A stretch of 64,000 bases of DNA from Fibrobacter succinogenes. Its GTDB lineage: Bacteria > Fibrobacterota > Fibrobacteria > Fibrobacterales > Fibrobacteraceae. The notes below the pieces were generated by a model that did no database searches, was not told the origin of the DNA, and was given only the letters and a program-made list of their open reading frames with translations. Of the stretch, positions 8,646 through 16,429 are shown in pieces. The stretch spans positions 1-64,000 of the forward strand of contig CACWNW010000017.1 of assembly GCA_902762305.1 (NCBI GenBank), given 5' to 3'. Position 1 is the stretch's first letter. Every line of letters starts with the position of its first letter. The position numbers and the translations under genes were made by a program.

Positions 8646-9494
8646 ATGAAGACAAAAATAGTTTACCTGGTCTCGCTCCTGTGCGCACTCACATTCGCAA
8701 CAAGCGCCTTCGCAGATTCGGAATCTGGATTCTACGAAAAAGACCATGTCCGTGGATTCATCTCCGTCGGTGCCGATTACCGCGGCATGTTCGAAGGGTT
8801 CAGCAACTACGTGAACACCATCGCGTTCCTCAACCCGGGCCATGTCATCAAGAGCGAAACCTCGGGCAGCGAGGAATTCTACGCGGGCAACATGAGCTAC
8901 AGCAAGTTCGACGACTACTACCTTTCGTTCAACTTGAACATCGGTGCGCAGTACAAGCAGTTCCTCACCTGGTTCAACATCAACGTCATGCCGACCCAGA
9001 TTTCCGAACGCCCCGCCGAGACCTACGTCGTGTCGTCCGAGAGCGGCGAATCGCAAAAAGCCCCGCTGTTCGACGTCAAGTGGTTCACCTACGGCGTCGA
9101 CTGGATGTTCGGCTGGAAGCTCTTCGGCGAAAACACCGTCATCAACCTGATCCCCGCCGTCGGTGTCGGCTTCAACCTCATCAACTTCCACTTCGCCTCG
9201 CTCTTCTGCGTAGGCGATGTCGGCGACTACGTGCAGATGCGTGACCGCTACTACAGCACCATGGACCCGACGTTCACCGCCGAACTCGAATTCCGCCTGG
9301 AAATCAACCCCATCGCAATCGGCATCTACGGCGGCTACCGCCATGTGGATTACAGCGACCTCGAAGTCGAAGGCGACATCATCGTGCGCCACGCGAACGA
9401 CACCGACAACGACGGCGACACCTGGTTTGTGGGTGTGCGCGCCACCTGGACGTTCATGAGCGACTGGCAGCGCAAGCAGGCTGATAAATTGTAA
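8646..9494 (+). CDS. Outer-membrane beta-barrel protein
   Basis: A 282-residue protein with a cleavable signal peptide (MKTKIVYLVSLLCALTFATSAFA). The mature part alternates aromatic and polar residues in strands such as FISVGADYRGMF, YYLSFNLNIGAQY and FTAELEFRLEINPIAIGIYGGYRHV, and ends in a strand with WFVGVRATWTFM, as expected of a barrel. GGAG sits 6 nt before the ATG. It is divergent from the substrate-binding lipoprotein with under 80 bp between starts, so the two may share control and perhaps a transport role. Two terminator hairpins follow. Family unknown. Confidence 0.75.
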   Translation: MKTKIVYLVSLLCALTFATSAFADSESGFYEKDHVRGFISVGADYRGMFEGFSNYVNTIAFLNPGHVIKSETSGSEEFYAGNMSYSKFDDYYLSFNLNIGAQYKQFLTWFNINVMPTQISERPAETYVVSSESGESQKAPLFDVKWFTYGVDWMFGWKLFGENTVINLIPAVGVGFNLINFHFASLFCVGDVGDYVQMRDRYYSTMDPTFTAELEFRLEINPIAIGIYGGYRHVDYSDLEVEGDIIVRHANDTDNDGDTWFVGVRATWTFMSDWQRKQADKL

Positions 9495-9555
9495 AAGACC
9501 GTTCGTTCGACATTTCGAGTGAAGAACCTACGGTTTCTCACTCACTCTCGCAACC

Positions 9556-9583
9556 ACGCCTCGTCAATACGAGGCGTTTGTTG
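9556..9583 (+). terminator. Terminator after the outer-membrane protein
   Basis: A perfect 9-bp stem (9556-9564 with 9569-9577), loop CAAT, then TTGTTG. Confidence 0.7.
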
Positions 9584-9625
9584 CTCACAGAAGACCGCGC
9601 GCGCCAAACCGCAAGTTTTAAACCG

Positions 9626-9656
9626 CCCCAGTTTAACAACTGGGGGTTTGTTGTTT
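9626..9656 (+). terminator. Second terminator-like hairpin
   Basis: CCCCAGTT (9626-9633) pairs with AACTGGGG (9638-9645) around TAAC and is followed by GTTTGTTGTTT. It could serve as a back-up terminator before the convergent gene. Confidence 0.6.
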
Positions 9657-9676
9657 CAGGGAAAACCGTTCGCGGA

Positions 9677-10108
9677 TTATTGCAATAACTTAACCACTTG
9701 AACCGCAAGGTGAATTATATCATAATAAAAGGAACGCAGGTACAAAAAAGCAAATATAATAAAGACTATTGGCATCCACTGACTTTTAGTATATATAATA
9801 TTTCCCGTCTTATCCGTATAATTTCCTCTACTGATTTTATAAGTATCAATCAAATTACATATTATCTGAATAAACATCAGAGAATACGCAATAAAATAAA
9901 ACCACACTGGGCCCGACTTATTCATCAACCCATTAAGACATGCAAAGGGCACTCCACCCATAAGAAAATATACGCACGCCCTGCGGTATCGACGGGCAAT
10001 AACACAATGCAGGCCAAGCCATCCGCCAACTATCGATGCAAAGAAAATCACATACCCCGAAATCTTTATTTTTGACACCTCTTCCATCTCATTTTTTTGA
10101 TCCTTCAT
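9677..10108 (-). CDS. TM2-like membrane protein
   Basis: A 143-residue protein with about four hydrophobic segments. The second half of the first hairpin (VGGWLGLHCVIARRYRRAC) resembles the TM2 domain pattern GG.G.H.FY.GR, though the aromatic before GR is replaced. A short charged N-terminus (MKDQKNEMEEVSK) is cytosolic. The base composition is more AT-rich than in neighbouring genes, suggesting recent acquisition. The ribosome site is weak (GGAATAG). TM2 proteins have no agreed biochemical role; the assignment is tentative. Confidence 0.6.
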   Translation of the reverse strand: MKDQKNEMEEVSKIKISGYVIFFASIVGGWLGLHCVIARRYRRACVYFLMGGVPFACLNGLMNKSGPVWFYFIAYSLMFIQIICNLIDTYKISRGNYTDKTGNIIYTKSQWMPIVFIIFAFLYLRSFYYDIIHLAVQVVKLLQ

Positions 10109-10201
10109 ATTTTCACTATTCCAATTCGTTAAAAAATCATCCCCCCTTCATAATAATCAAAAGTACAAATATCAATTAAACCCTATAGCGCCTCGACGCT
10201 C

Positions 10202-10813
10202 CTATCCGTCGCAGAACAGGCCGCCGTCGGCAGCGCTGACACCCCTTTCGGCGACGCGGTCCATCGCCACGTAGAAGGTGGCAAGCTGCTGCAGGTACGG
10301 GTCCGTCTTCCAGCACACCTGCCGGTTCTTCTTCGCGTACGAGAACTGCCAGCCCAGCAAAAGCGTGGGGAGGCCCATCATGCGCAGCCTGTCGGGCAGC
10401 GGCGCGTACTGCCCCTGCGTACTGAGCAGCACCACCGCGTCCATCTTGCGGTAGCTCGCGAACAGCAGCGCGTCTTCGAGCAGGGCCATGTTCGGCCTAA
10501 CGCCCTCGGGCCCCACCTGGTCGCAGTAGTGGATCTGGTAGCCCGCGAACCGCAGCTCGCGCTCGAAGCACGAGAAACCCCAGGTTCCGCCGTACATGTG
10601 CGGATCCTTGTACGGGTGATAGTAATGGCAGTCCATCACCGCGTAGGTGCTACCGGGCGCGAATACGCGCAGGGCCTCATGGCGCGCCCAGTTCTTGAGC
10701 GAGCGGAAATCGATTCGCGAGTGGTAAGGGTGGTGAAACCTGTAGAATTCGTTCACCTTCTTCAGCGTATAGCCGTCCACAAAGAAGAACAGCCTCAGCG
10801 GACTTTTTTTCAT
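10202..10813 (-). CDS. NYN/PIN-like protein with altered acidic motif
   Basis: A 203-residue cytosolic protein with a good GGAG site 5 nt before its ATG. The layout follows the NYN (LabA/DUF88) nuclease-like fold: LFFFVDGYTLKKV at the N-terminus gives the first Asp, then LLEDALLFASYRKMDAVVLLSTQGQYAPLPDRLRMMGLPTLLLGW matches the second half. In active members the last segment usually reads SGDSDF.PL; here the acidic residues are Gln and Gly (STQGQYAPL), so metal binding may be lost. A binding rather than a cutting role is therefore possible. The family call is an inference from pattern. Confidence 0.6.
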   Translation of the reverse strand: MKKSPLRLFFFVDGYTLKKVNEFYRFHHPYHSRIDFRSLKNWARHEALRVFAPGSTYAVMDCHYYHPYKDPHMYGGTWGFSCFERELRFAGYQIHYCDQVGPEGVRPNMALLEDALLFASYRKMDAVVLLSTQGQYAPLPDRLRMMGLPTLLLGWQFSYAKKNRQVCWKTDPYLQQLATFYVAMDRVAERGVSAADGGLFCDG

Positions 10814-10906
10814 GGGTACTCCGTTTTAAAGTGTCTCTATCCTTAAAACGGATTTGCCCCCCAAAATAAGCCGTAAAATTTTAGTTTACATGCAGTTTTT
10901 ACAAAA

Positions 10907-11851
10907 CTAGTCCAGCAAGTCCCTGCTTTCGAGATCGTCCATGAGCGATTCCGGCATGCAGCGCTTGAGCCTCTTGTAATCCGGATCGTCGAGCGACTTC
11001 TTCCAGCGCGCCGCCTTCTCCTTGTCGCCCATGTCGGTGTAGATGCGCACCAGGTTGAGCGCCGAGCACCAGTAACGGATGGACTTCCCGGTACGTGCAA
11101 GGTAATCGGAGGCGCTCTTCTCGTAGATTTCAGCAGCTTCCTTGTAGCGCTTGAGCTTGTAGAGCATGTCGGCCTTGAGCTGCAAAAGCACCGGATGGTT
11201 CGGCGCCTTAGAGAACCCCACCTTCAGAATCCTGAGCCCCGCGTTGTAATCGCCCTTGTCGTAGTACATCCAGGCGAGCGAGGTAAGGAAAAGCGGCCAG
11301 AACTGCTTCGATACCGAGGCGGCGGAATCCACCACGGCGAGGTATTCGATGCGGCGGTCCGACTTGAAAGGCAGCCAGCTGAAGCTCTTGTCCATGTAGT
11401 AGGCGTAGAGGGCGTAGAACGCCTGCGCGTCGAGTTCGGGCGAATCCTCGAAAAGCTTGGCGCCCGAGCGGGTCGTCATGGCGCCCTTCACCGAATGTCC
11501 CTGCTCTATCTGCACGTAGCCGAGCTCGAACTTGCGCACGGCTTCCCAGAGCCCGGTGGAGGCGCACTTCTCAAGGTTCTTCTCCGCCGACGCGAGCGCG
11601 GCCGTATCTCCCAGGTCGTCGTAGCGGCTCACGAGCACAACGTTCTCGAGCACGCAGCCCACTCCCTTGTCCTTCGCGCGCACCTGTTTCGCGAGCGCGA
11701 ATGCGCTGTCGTAGTCGAGCGCCATGTTACGTTCGGTCACCTGTTCCGCAAGCGCCGCGATGGGCGCAGGGAGCGAAAGGGTGGGCGTCTGCGACCCGCC
11801 AAAGGCGAGCGCCGCGAAGGTCAGAGCAGCAAGAATTATACGGTACGGCAT
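10907..11851 (-). CDS. Exported tetratricopeptide-repeat protein
   Basis: The protein has 314 residues from the ATG at 11851, where MPYRIILAALTFAALAFG forms a signal peptide; the longer frame to 11926 would hide it. The rest is helical with TPR-like pairs, clearest at WMYYDKGDYNAGLRILKVGFSKAPNHPVLLQLKADMLYKLKRYKEAAEIYEKSA. The protein probably sits in the periplasm as a scaffold. TATATTTG lies about 30 nt upstream of the start and may be its -10 element. There is no clear Shine-Dalgarno site. Confidence 0.75.
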   Translation of the reverse strand: MPYRIILAALTFAALAFGGSQTPTLSLPAPIAALAEQVTERNMALDYDSAFALAKQVRAKDKGVGCVLENVVLVSRYDDLGDTAALASAEKNLEKCASTGLWEAVRKFELGYVQIEQGHSVKGAMTTRSGAKLFEDSPELDAQAFYALYAYYMDKSFSWLPFKSDRRIEYLAVVDSAASVSKQFWPLFLTSLAWMYYDKGDYNAGLRILKVGFSKAPNHPVLLQLKADMLYKLKRYKEAAEIYEKSASDYLARTGKSIRYWCSALNLVRIYTDMGDKEKAARWKKSLDDPDYKRLKRCMPESLMDDLESRDLLD

Positions 11852-12122
11852 GGCAATCAATCCACAATGATTCAACGCCCCCAAATATACAAAAGAGCCG
11901 CGCGCGGCGGCCAAAAGGGCGCGCAAAACCCCGAAATATTAATCCAAGGTGGAATACGCGTTTCACCTCATATATTACAAACAAACTAGCAAAATGCGGG
12001 ATATGTATCGCGTTGATGTTCACCATGTTAGGCACACGCATTTTCTGCCGTTCCCGCACGAAAACCGCACTATTTGCGTCACAGCGCGGAATATTACAAA
12101 TACGCTACTTGACAGCCGTCAC
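11852..12122. other. Intergenic region, no gene seen
   Basis: The sequence separates two divergent genes. It contains the TATATTTG-like element for the minus-strand TPR gene and AT-rich DNA leading to the plus-strand promoter at 12123. I see no conserved RNA or ORF with a ribosome site. Confidence 0.5.
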
Positions 12123-12152
12123 TTGTCTAGAAGGGGTTGCAAAAAGTATAAT
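12123..12152 (+). promoter_or_regulatory. Sigma70-type promoter
   Basis: TTGTCT (12123-12128), an 18-bp spacer, then TATAAT (12147-12152). Transcription would start near 12159 and leave a leader of about 100 nt before the small gene at 12262. Confidence 0.6.
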
Positions 12153-12261
12153 AGAAACAGGTAATCAACACTCTTTTAACAGCCGCGCCACCAACAGCCA
12201 CGGCAGAGCTAGACCGGCGCAGCAAACCCGTAGAACATTGCGATCCAATATGGGGGAAAAC

Positions 12262-12501
12262 ATGAAACCGATCCATAAGACATCCGCGATATCTTTCTAC
12301 CTGATCAACTCCGGGTTCCAGGCATTCAAGAACCGCATCCGCGAGGAACTGGGAGCCATCAGCAGCATCTCGCTCGAGTCGCTCATAGACGACACGAGCC
12401 TGCAGTCCTTGTACCGTTCGGGAGAATCAGCCGAATTCGTGGCCGCAAGCATCGCGGGCCCGAACATCGACTTCGATGACGATTACGCCGACGCCGGATA
12501 G
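12262..12501 (+). CDS. Hypothetical 79-residue protein
   Basis: A small protein with no signal peptide and a strongly acidic C-terminus (IDFDDDYADAG). GGGGG lies 4 nt ahead of the ATG; an in-frame ATG at 12250 is an alternative that would give four more residues. A sigma70-like promoter lies 110 bp upstream. The middle part (FQAFKNRIREELGAIS) is probably helical. It converges on the binding-protein gene with 10 bp between stops. No family is recognised; a short adaptor or regulator is possible. Confidence 0.6.
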   Translation: MKPIHKTSAISFYLINSGFQAFKNRIREELGAISSISLESLIDDTSLQSLYRSGESAEFVAASIAGPNIDFDDDYADAG

Positions 12502-12511
12502 GCGCCCGGCG

Positions 12512-14365
12512 CTATTTCTTGGATGACTTCTTGTCGTCCTTCTTCTTGTCGTCGGAGGGGAGCGCAGTCGACGGAAGGTTGCAGCCTTCCATTACATAGA
12601 ACTTGCCCTTACGTACGGTCACCACCTTGGTGTTCGTGTTCGCGCCGCGCGTGAACTTGATTTCGCCGTACACGCTCTGGAAGACGGACGTGTTGTTGAG
12701 GTACTTCGTAAGGCTCTCGACCTTCTTCGCAATGCCGGAGAACACGATGTTCGCGGCATCGTAGCTGAGGCCGCTCACCTTGTCTTCGGCCGGAGACTCG
12801 CCCCACTTTTCCTTGAACGCCTTCGCGAAGCTCTCGTAGGCATCCTTGTTGCCCGAGAGGTCCAGGCCCGGCACGCTGAAGTAGGTGCTGTCCACCAGGT
12901 GCTTGCCCTGGATGAGCAGCTCGCGGCCGTACCAGCCCGAAGTACCGAGCATCGTTCCCTTGATCTTGTTGTAGGCGACCTGCCCGACCATGAGGCCCGC
13001 ATCGCCCGGGTTGGTGGCCGGGATGAAGATGCCGGGGATTTCCATGGTGGAATCGGCGAGGTAGTCGCGGCGTTCGCGGGCGCCCACGGCGTCGAGGTCG
13101 CTAGCCCCGCGGGCGATATTGCGCCTGCGGTTTTCCTGCTTGAAGCGCACGTCGCGCAAAAGCTTGAACTCGGTAGAGTAATCCGGGCGGCCCTCGATGT
13201 AGTTCCTGAAGGCCGAAATCTTGCCGCCGCGGCGTTCCACCGCGCGGGTGAAGCTCTGGGCCATCGACGAGCCGTAATCCCCGATGGGGCTCAATACCGC
13301 GAACTCGCGGATGTCGAGGCACTTCGTGGCGAAGTCCGCAATCTTGTGGGCGAGGTTATCCATGGTGATGTTCACCTGGAAGATGTTCGGGCCCATCTTC
13401 GCGATGCCGTCGTCGGTCGCGGTGGGCGTGAGCATCGGGATATTCTGGAAGTTGCTGCCGAGCCAGGCGGCAACGGTCGCCGCGGGGGCGCTCATGATGG
13501 GGCCGATCACGGCCACGATGCTATCCTGGTTCACCGCCTGCTGCGTGCGCATGAGAGCGATAGAAGCGTCGGCGCGGGTATCGGCGGTGCGGATGCGCAC
13601 CTTGCCCGCAAGGCCCGCCTGTTCGTGCGCGAGGTAGACGCCCTGCACTGCGGCCGTACCGAATTCGGCGAAGTCGCCCGAAAGCGGGGCGAGCACGAGC
13701 ACGGTCGGCATACCGGCGCCGAGGCCCTCGATAGATTCCAGGCCCTGCTGTGCGGTCGCGGAAAGGTTCTCGGCCACGCCGCCGTTTAGCACCTTCTTGT
13801 ACCAGTAGCGGGCGGCGCGGTAGCGCTTCACGTTCTGGCATTCGCGGCCCATCTGCAGCTGGATCCAGCCCACCACGTCCTTGTCCACCGGGTACTTCTC
13901 CAGGAGCGCCTGGAGCTGGTCGGCATTCAGGAGGCTCGCGGCGAGCGTCTGGATGGCGACTTCCTTGGTGTGGCCCTTGGCGGCCGGGTTCTTGGTATAG
14001 GCCAGCACGCGCAGCATGGCCTCGACACCCTCGTACACGGAGCCCTTCTCCACGAGCGCGATGGCGCGGGCGAGTTCCATACGTTCGCGGTATTCCGAAC
14101 CCAGATGGTATTCCAGGAACTTGGAGGCAAGCTTCAGGGCGTCGTCACGCCTGTGCTCGCGCAGGTAGCATTCCGTAAGGAGCACCGACGCCTGGGCGCC
14201 GTCGTGCTTGCGGAAGTTCTTGGAATCGGCGATTTTCTGGAGGGGGGCGATGGCTTCGGCACACCTGCCGTCGCGAATCATGGCCTTGGCCCTGGAAATA
14301 TCGTCCTGGGCGAAAACCGCACCCGAAAGCGCACACACTAGTAGGAGGGATGTGAGTCGATTCAT
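12512..14365 (-). CDS. TPR plus periplasmic-binding-protein (LivK/LppC-like) protein
   Basis: A 617-residue exported protein (signal MNRLTSLLLVCALSGAVFA). Residues about 20-215 are TPR-like helices. Residues about 225-590 form a type-1 periplasmic binding fold: VLVLAPLSGDFAEFGTAAVQGVYLA, VIGPIMSAPAATVAAWLGSNFQNIPMLTPTATDDGI and FAVLSPIGDYGSSMAQSFTRAVERRGG are the branched-chain amino-acid receptor motifs. The order TPR then binding fold is that of LpoA-type penicillin-binding-protein activators (LppC), so an envelope role is possible, but a solute receptor is not excluded. A Lys-rich tail ends the protein. It starts 5 nt after the nucleotidyltransferase-like gene, so they form an operon. Confidence 0.8.
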   Translation of the reverse strand: MNRLTSLLLVCALSGAVFAQDDISRAKAMIRDGRCAEAIAPLQKIADSKNFRKHDGAQASVLLTECYLREHRRDDALKLASKFLEYHLGSEYRERMELARAIALVEKGSVYEGVEAMLRVLAYTKNPAAKGHTKEVAIQTLAASLLNADQLQALLEKYPVDKDVVGWIQLQMGRECQNVKRYRAARYWYKKVLNGGVAENLSATAQQGLESIEGLGAGMPTVLVLAPLSGDFAEFGTAAVQGVYLAHEQAGLAGKVRIRTADTRADASIALMRTQQAVNQDSIVAVIGPIMSAPAATVAAWLGSNFQNIPMLTPTATDDGIAKMGPNIFQVNITMDNLAHKIADFATKCLDIREFAVLSPIGDYGSSMAQSFTRAVERRGGKISAFRNYIEGRPDYSTEFKLLRDVRFKQENRRRNIARGASDLDAVGARERRDYLADSTMEIPGIFIPATNPGDAGLMVGQVAYNKIKGTMLGTSGWYGRELLIQGKHLVDSTYFSVPGLDLSGNKDAYESFAKAFKEKWGESPAEDKVSGLSYDAANIVFSGIAKKVESLTKYLNNTSVFQSVYGEIKFTRGANTNTKVVTVRKGKFYVMEGCNLPSTALPSDDKKKDDKKSSKK

Positions 14366-14370
14366 AATAA

Positions 14371-14691
14371 CTACCGAGCTTCTTCGTCAGCGGTCTGGAC
14401 CACTTCGTGTTCTTTCTTGATTTTCTTCTGCATGGATTCCGGGAGCTTGACCCAGTCGATGACATCTACACGGAACGGGAGCCCGCTCTCGGCAAACGCC
14501 TTTTCCACTGCAGTCATGGCTTCAAACGACAAGGGACGCTCGGCGATAACCGCAAGGTCCAATTCCGTATCGGGAGTCAAATCCACGCCCGTGAGCCGGG
14601 GGCCGTAGGCCCAGACTTCCAGCCCATCGAAATGGAGGGCGAGAATCCGCTGGATGGTTTCCAGCTGTTCAGTTTCTAAGCATAGTGCCAT
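14371..14691 (-). CDS. Nucleotidyltransferase-like (MNT fold) protein with altered active site
   Basis: The protein has 106 residues from the ATG at 14691; upstream in-frame codons to 14784 lack any ribosome site. The fold follows minimal nucleotidyltransferases: VWAYGPRLTG replaces the usual GSR..G, DTELDLAVIAE replaces SD.DLAV, and FRVDVIDW supplies the third acidic residue. The Ser to Pro and first Asp to Glu changes may weaken catalysis. No HepT partner is adjacent. There is no Shine-Dalgarno site, but TATATTTG ends 7 nt before the start. The coding sequence leads into the binding-protein gene 5 nt later. Confidence 0.7.
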   Translation of the reverse strand: MALCLETEQLETIQRILALHFDGLEVWAYGPRLTGVDLTPDTELDLAVIAERPLSFEAMTAVEKAFAESGLPFRVDVIDWVKLPESMQKKIKKEHEVVQTADEEAR

Positions 14692-14698
14692 AGTGTGC

Positions 14699-14706
14699 CA
14701 AATATA
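14699..14706 (-). promoter_or_regulatory. TATATTTG element close to the start codon
   Basis: An exact TAnnTTTG match on the minus strand ends 7 nt before the ATG at 14691. It predicts a near-leaderless mRNA. Confidence 0.5.
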
Positions 14707-14782
14707 GTTAAAAAGGGTGAGGCGGTCGCCCCGGCAGGGCAAACGCACCGCAGGCGCCACAGGCAATCCGCAATATATGCAC

Positions 14783-14821
14783 AAAAAAATGCATCCGGGG
14801 CGTGCGTCACCTCGGATGCAT
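14783..14821 (-). terminator. Terminator after purF
   Basis: ATGCATCCG (14789-14797) pairs with CGGATGCAT (14813-14821), with seven T following on the minus strand. Confidence 0.8.
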
Positions 14822-14845
14822 TCTTAAAAAACTATGTCGAAGGCC

Positions 14846-16318
14846 TTACTTGTCCTTTTCCTTGCCGTGGCACTCTTCGCAGGGGCAGTGGTAGCAGTCG
14901 CCCGTCTCGGCGTAGTCCTTGCCGCTCCAGCAGTAGGTGCAGAGCTGTTCGGCAGGGAGCCCGATGGCGTGTACCAGGTCGTCGATGCGCTGGAACGCGA
15001 GCGTGGTGAGGTTCAGGTTCTTGCGGATGTATTCGACCATTCCCTTGTATGCTTCGCTATCCGGGTCGGTGTACTTCTCGATATCGGCGTTCTCGCCTTC
15101 CTTTTCGCGGATGTAGCGGCGCGTGATGAGGTCGTACACGCTCTTGGAACGGGAGAAGTTGATGAACTTGCACGGATAAACTAACGGCGGGCAGGCGATG
15201 CGCATGTGCGTCTCCTTGCAGCCGAGGGAGTAGAGCTTGGCGGCCTGCTTGCCGAGCTGGGTACCGCGCACGATGGAGTCGTCGCAAAACACGAGACGGC
15301 GGTCGCGGATGAGCCCCGGAACCGGGATGAGCTTCATGGAAGCCACATGCTCGCGCTGGCGCTGGTCCTGCGGCATAAACGAGCGGGCCCACGTGGGCGT
15401 GTACTTCACGAACGGGCGGGCGAACTTCACGCCGGCCTCGTGCGCATAACCGAGGGCATGGGACGTGCCGGAATCCGGAATACCGCAGGCGGCGTCGGCC
15501 TCGGTCGGGGTGCGCTTCGCGAGCGCGGAACCACAGCGGTAGCGCGTCATCTCGACGTTGCGGCCCTCGTAGCTCGACGCCGGGTAACCGTAGTAGACCC
15601 AGAGGAACGAGCAGATGGCCATCTTCTTGCGCGGTTCAACAAGGCAGATATCCTTTTCGGGAGTGAGCTCGACAACCTCGCCCGGGCCCAGGTCGCGCAC
15701 GTACTCGTAACCGAGGTTCGGGAGCGCGCAGCTCTCCTGCACGGCAATCATCGAGCCTTCCTTCTTGCCGAGGATAATCGGCGTGCGGCCCCACTTGTCG
15801 CGGCTCGCGTAGAAGCGGCCCGTGCTATCCATGAGCAGCACAGAGCAGCTGCCCTTCACCTTCTCGTGCACGTACTTGAGGCCATCGACGATGGAGGCCT
15901 GCGTGGCGATAAGCGCGGAGACGACTTCCGTCGGGCCGACCATCCCGCTCGTGGTGGAGTACTGCAGCTGCATGCAGTTGTTGTGGAAGAGTTCTTCCTT
16001 GAGTTCCTCGATGTTCGCGATGAGGCCGACAGTCACAATCCCGAAGGTACCGAGCTTGGTGCTCATCACCAGCGGCTGCGGGTCGGTATCGGAGATGACG
16101 CCGATGCCGACGTTACCGGCGAAGGTCGCCAGATCGTGTTCGAACTTGCTACGGAACGGCGTGTTCTGGATGTTGTGAATCGAACGGTGAAAATTTCCGT
16201 CCGACTTCAGGACGGCCATACCGCCGCGGTGTGTTCCGAGATGAGAATGGTAGTCGGTACCGAAAAAAAGATCGCATACGCAATCTGATTTGGAGATGAC
16301 ACCACAAAAGCCGCCCAT
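14846..16318 (-). CDS. purF: Amidophosphoribosyltransferase
   Basis: A 490-residue PurF that transfers glutamine nitrogen to PRPP, the first step of purine synthesis. The N-terminus is MGGFCGVIS: the nucleophilic Cys is residue 5, so a four-residue leader would have to be removed, unlike enzymes that begin MCG. The glutaminase part shows GTHRGGMAVL and RDKWGRTPI; the phosphoribosyltransferase part has the PRPP loop LVFCDDSIVRGTQ near residue 345. The C-terminus is Cys-rich (CTYCWSG...CYHCPCEECHG), which could bind metal. AAGGAG lies 5 nt before the ATG and a terminator follows. Confidence 0.96.
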   Translation of the reverse strand: MGGFCGVISKSDCVCDLFFGTDYHSHLGTHRGGMAVLKSDGNFHRSIHNIQNTPFRSKFEHDLATFAGNVGIGVISDTDPQPLVMSTKLGTFGIVTVGLIANIEELKEELFHNNCMQLQYSTTSGMVGPTEVVSALIATQASIVDGLKYVHEKVKGSCSVLLMDSTGRFYASRDKWGRTPIILGKKEGSMIAVQESCALPNLGYEYVRDLGPGEVVELTPEKDICLVEPRKKMAICSFLWVYYGYPASSYEGRNVEMTRYRCGSALAKRTPTEADAACGIPDSGTSHALGYAHEAGVKFARPFVKYTPTWARSFMPQDQRQREHVASMKLIPVPGLIRDRRLVFCDDSIVRGTQLGKQAAKLYSLGCKETHMRIACPPLVYPCKFINFSRSKSVYDLITRRYIREKEGENADIEKYTDPDSEAYKGMVEYIRKNLNLTTLAFQRIDDLVHAIGLPAEQLCTYCWSGKDYAETGDCYHCPCEECHGKEKDK

Positions 16319-16375
16319 AAAAGCTCCTTGAAAGGGTATGTTCTACGGGGCGAAAAATAGAAATTTCCTTTTAAA

Positions 16376-16407
16376 TTGAAAAGGGGCGACGCGCAGAGGC
16401 GTCACCC
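16376..16407 (-). terminator. Terminator after lysA
   Basis: GGGCGACGC (16384-16392) pairs with GCGTCACCC (16399-16407) with one mismatch; a T-rich tail follows on the minus strand. Confidence 0.7.
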
Positions 16408-16429
16408 TATTTTCTAAGCTATGCGAAGT

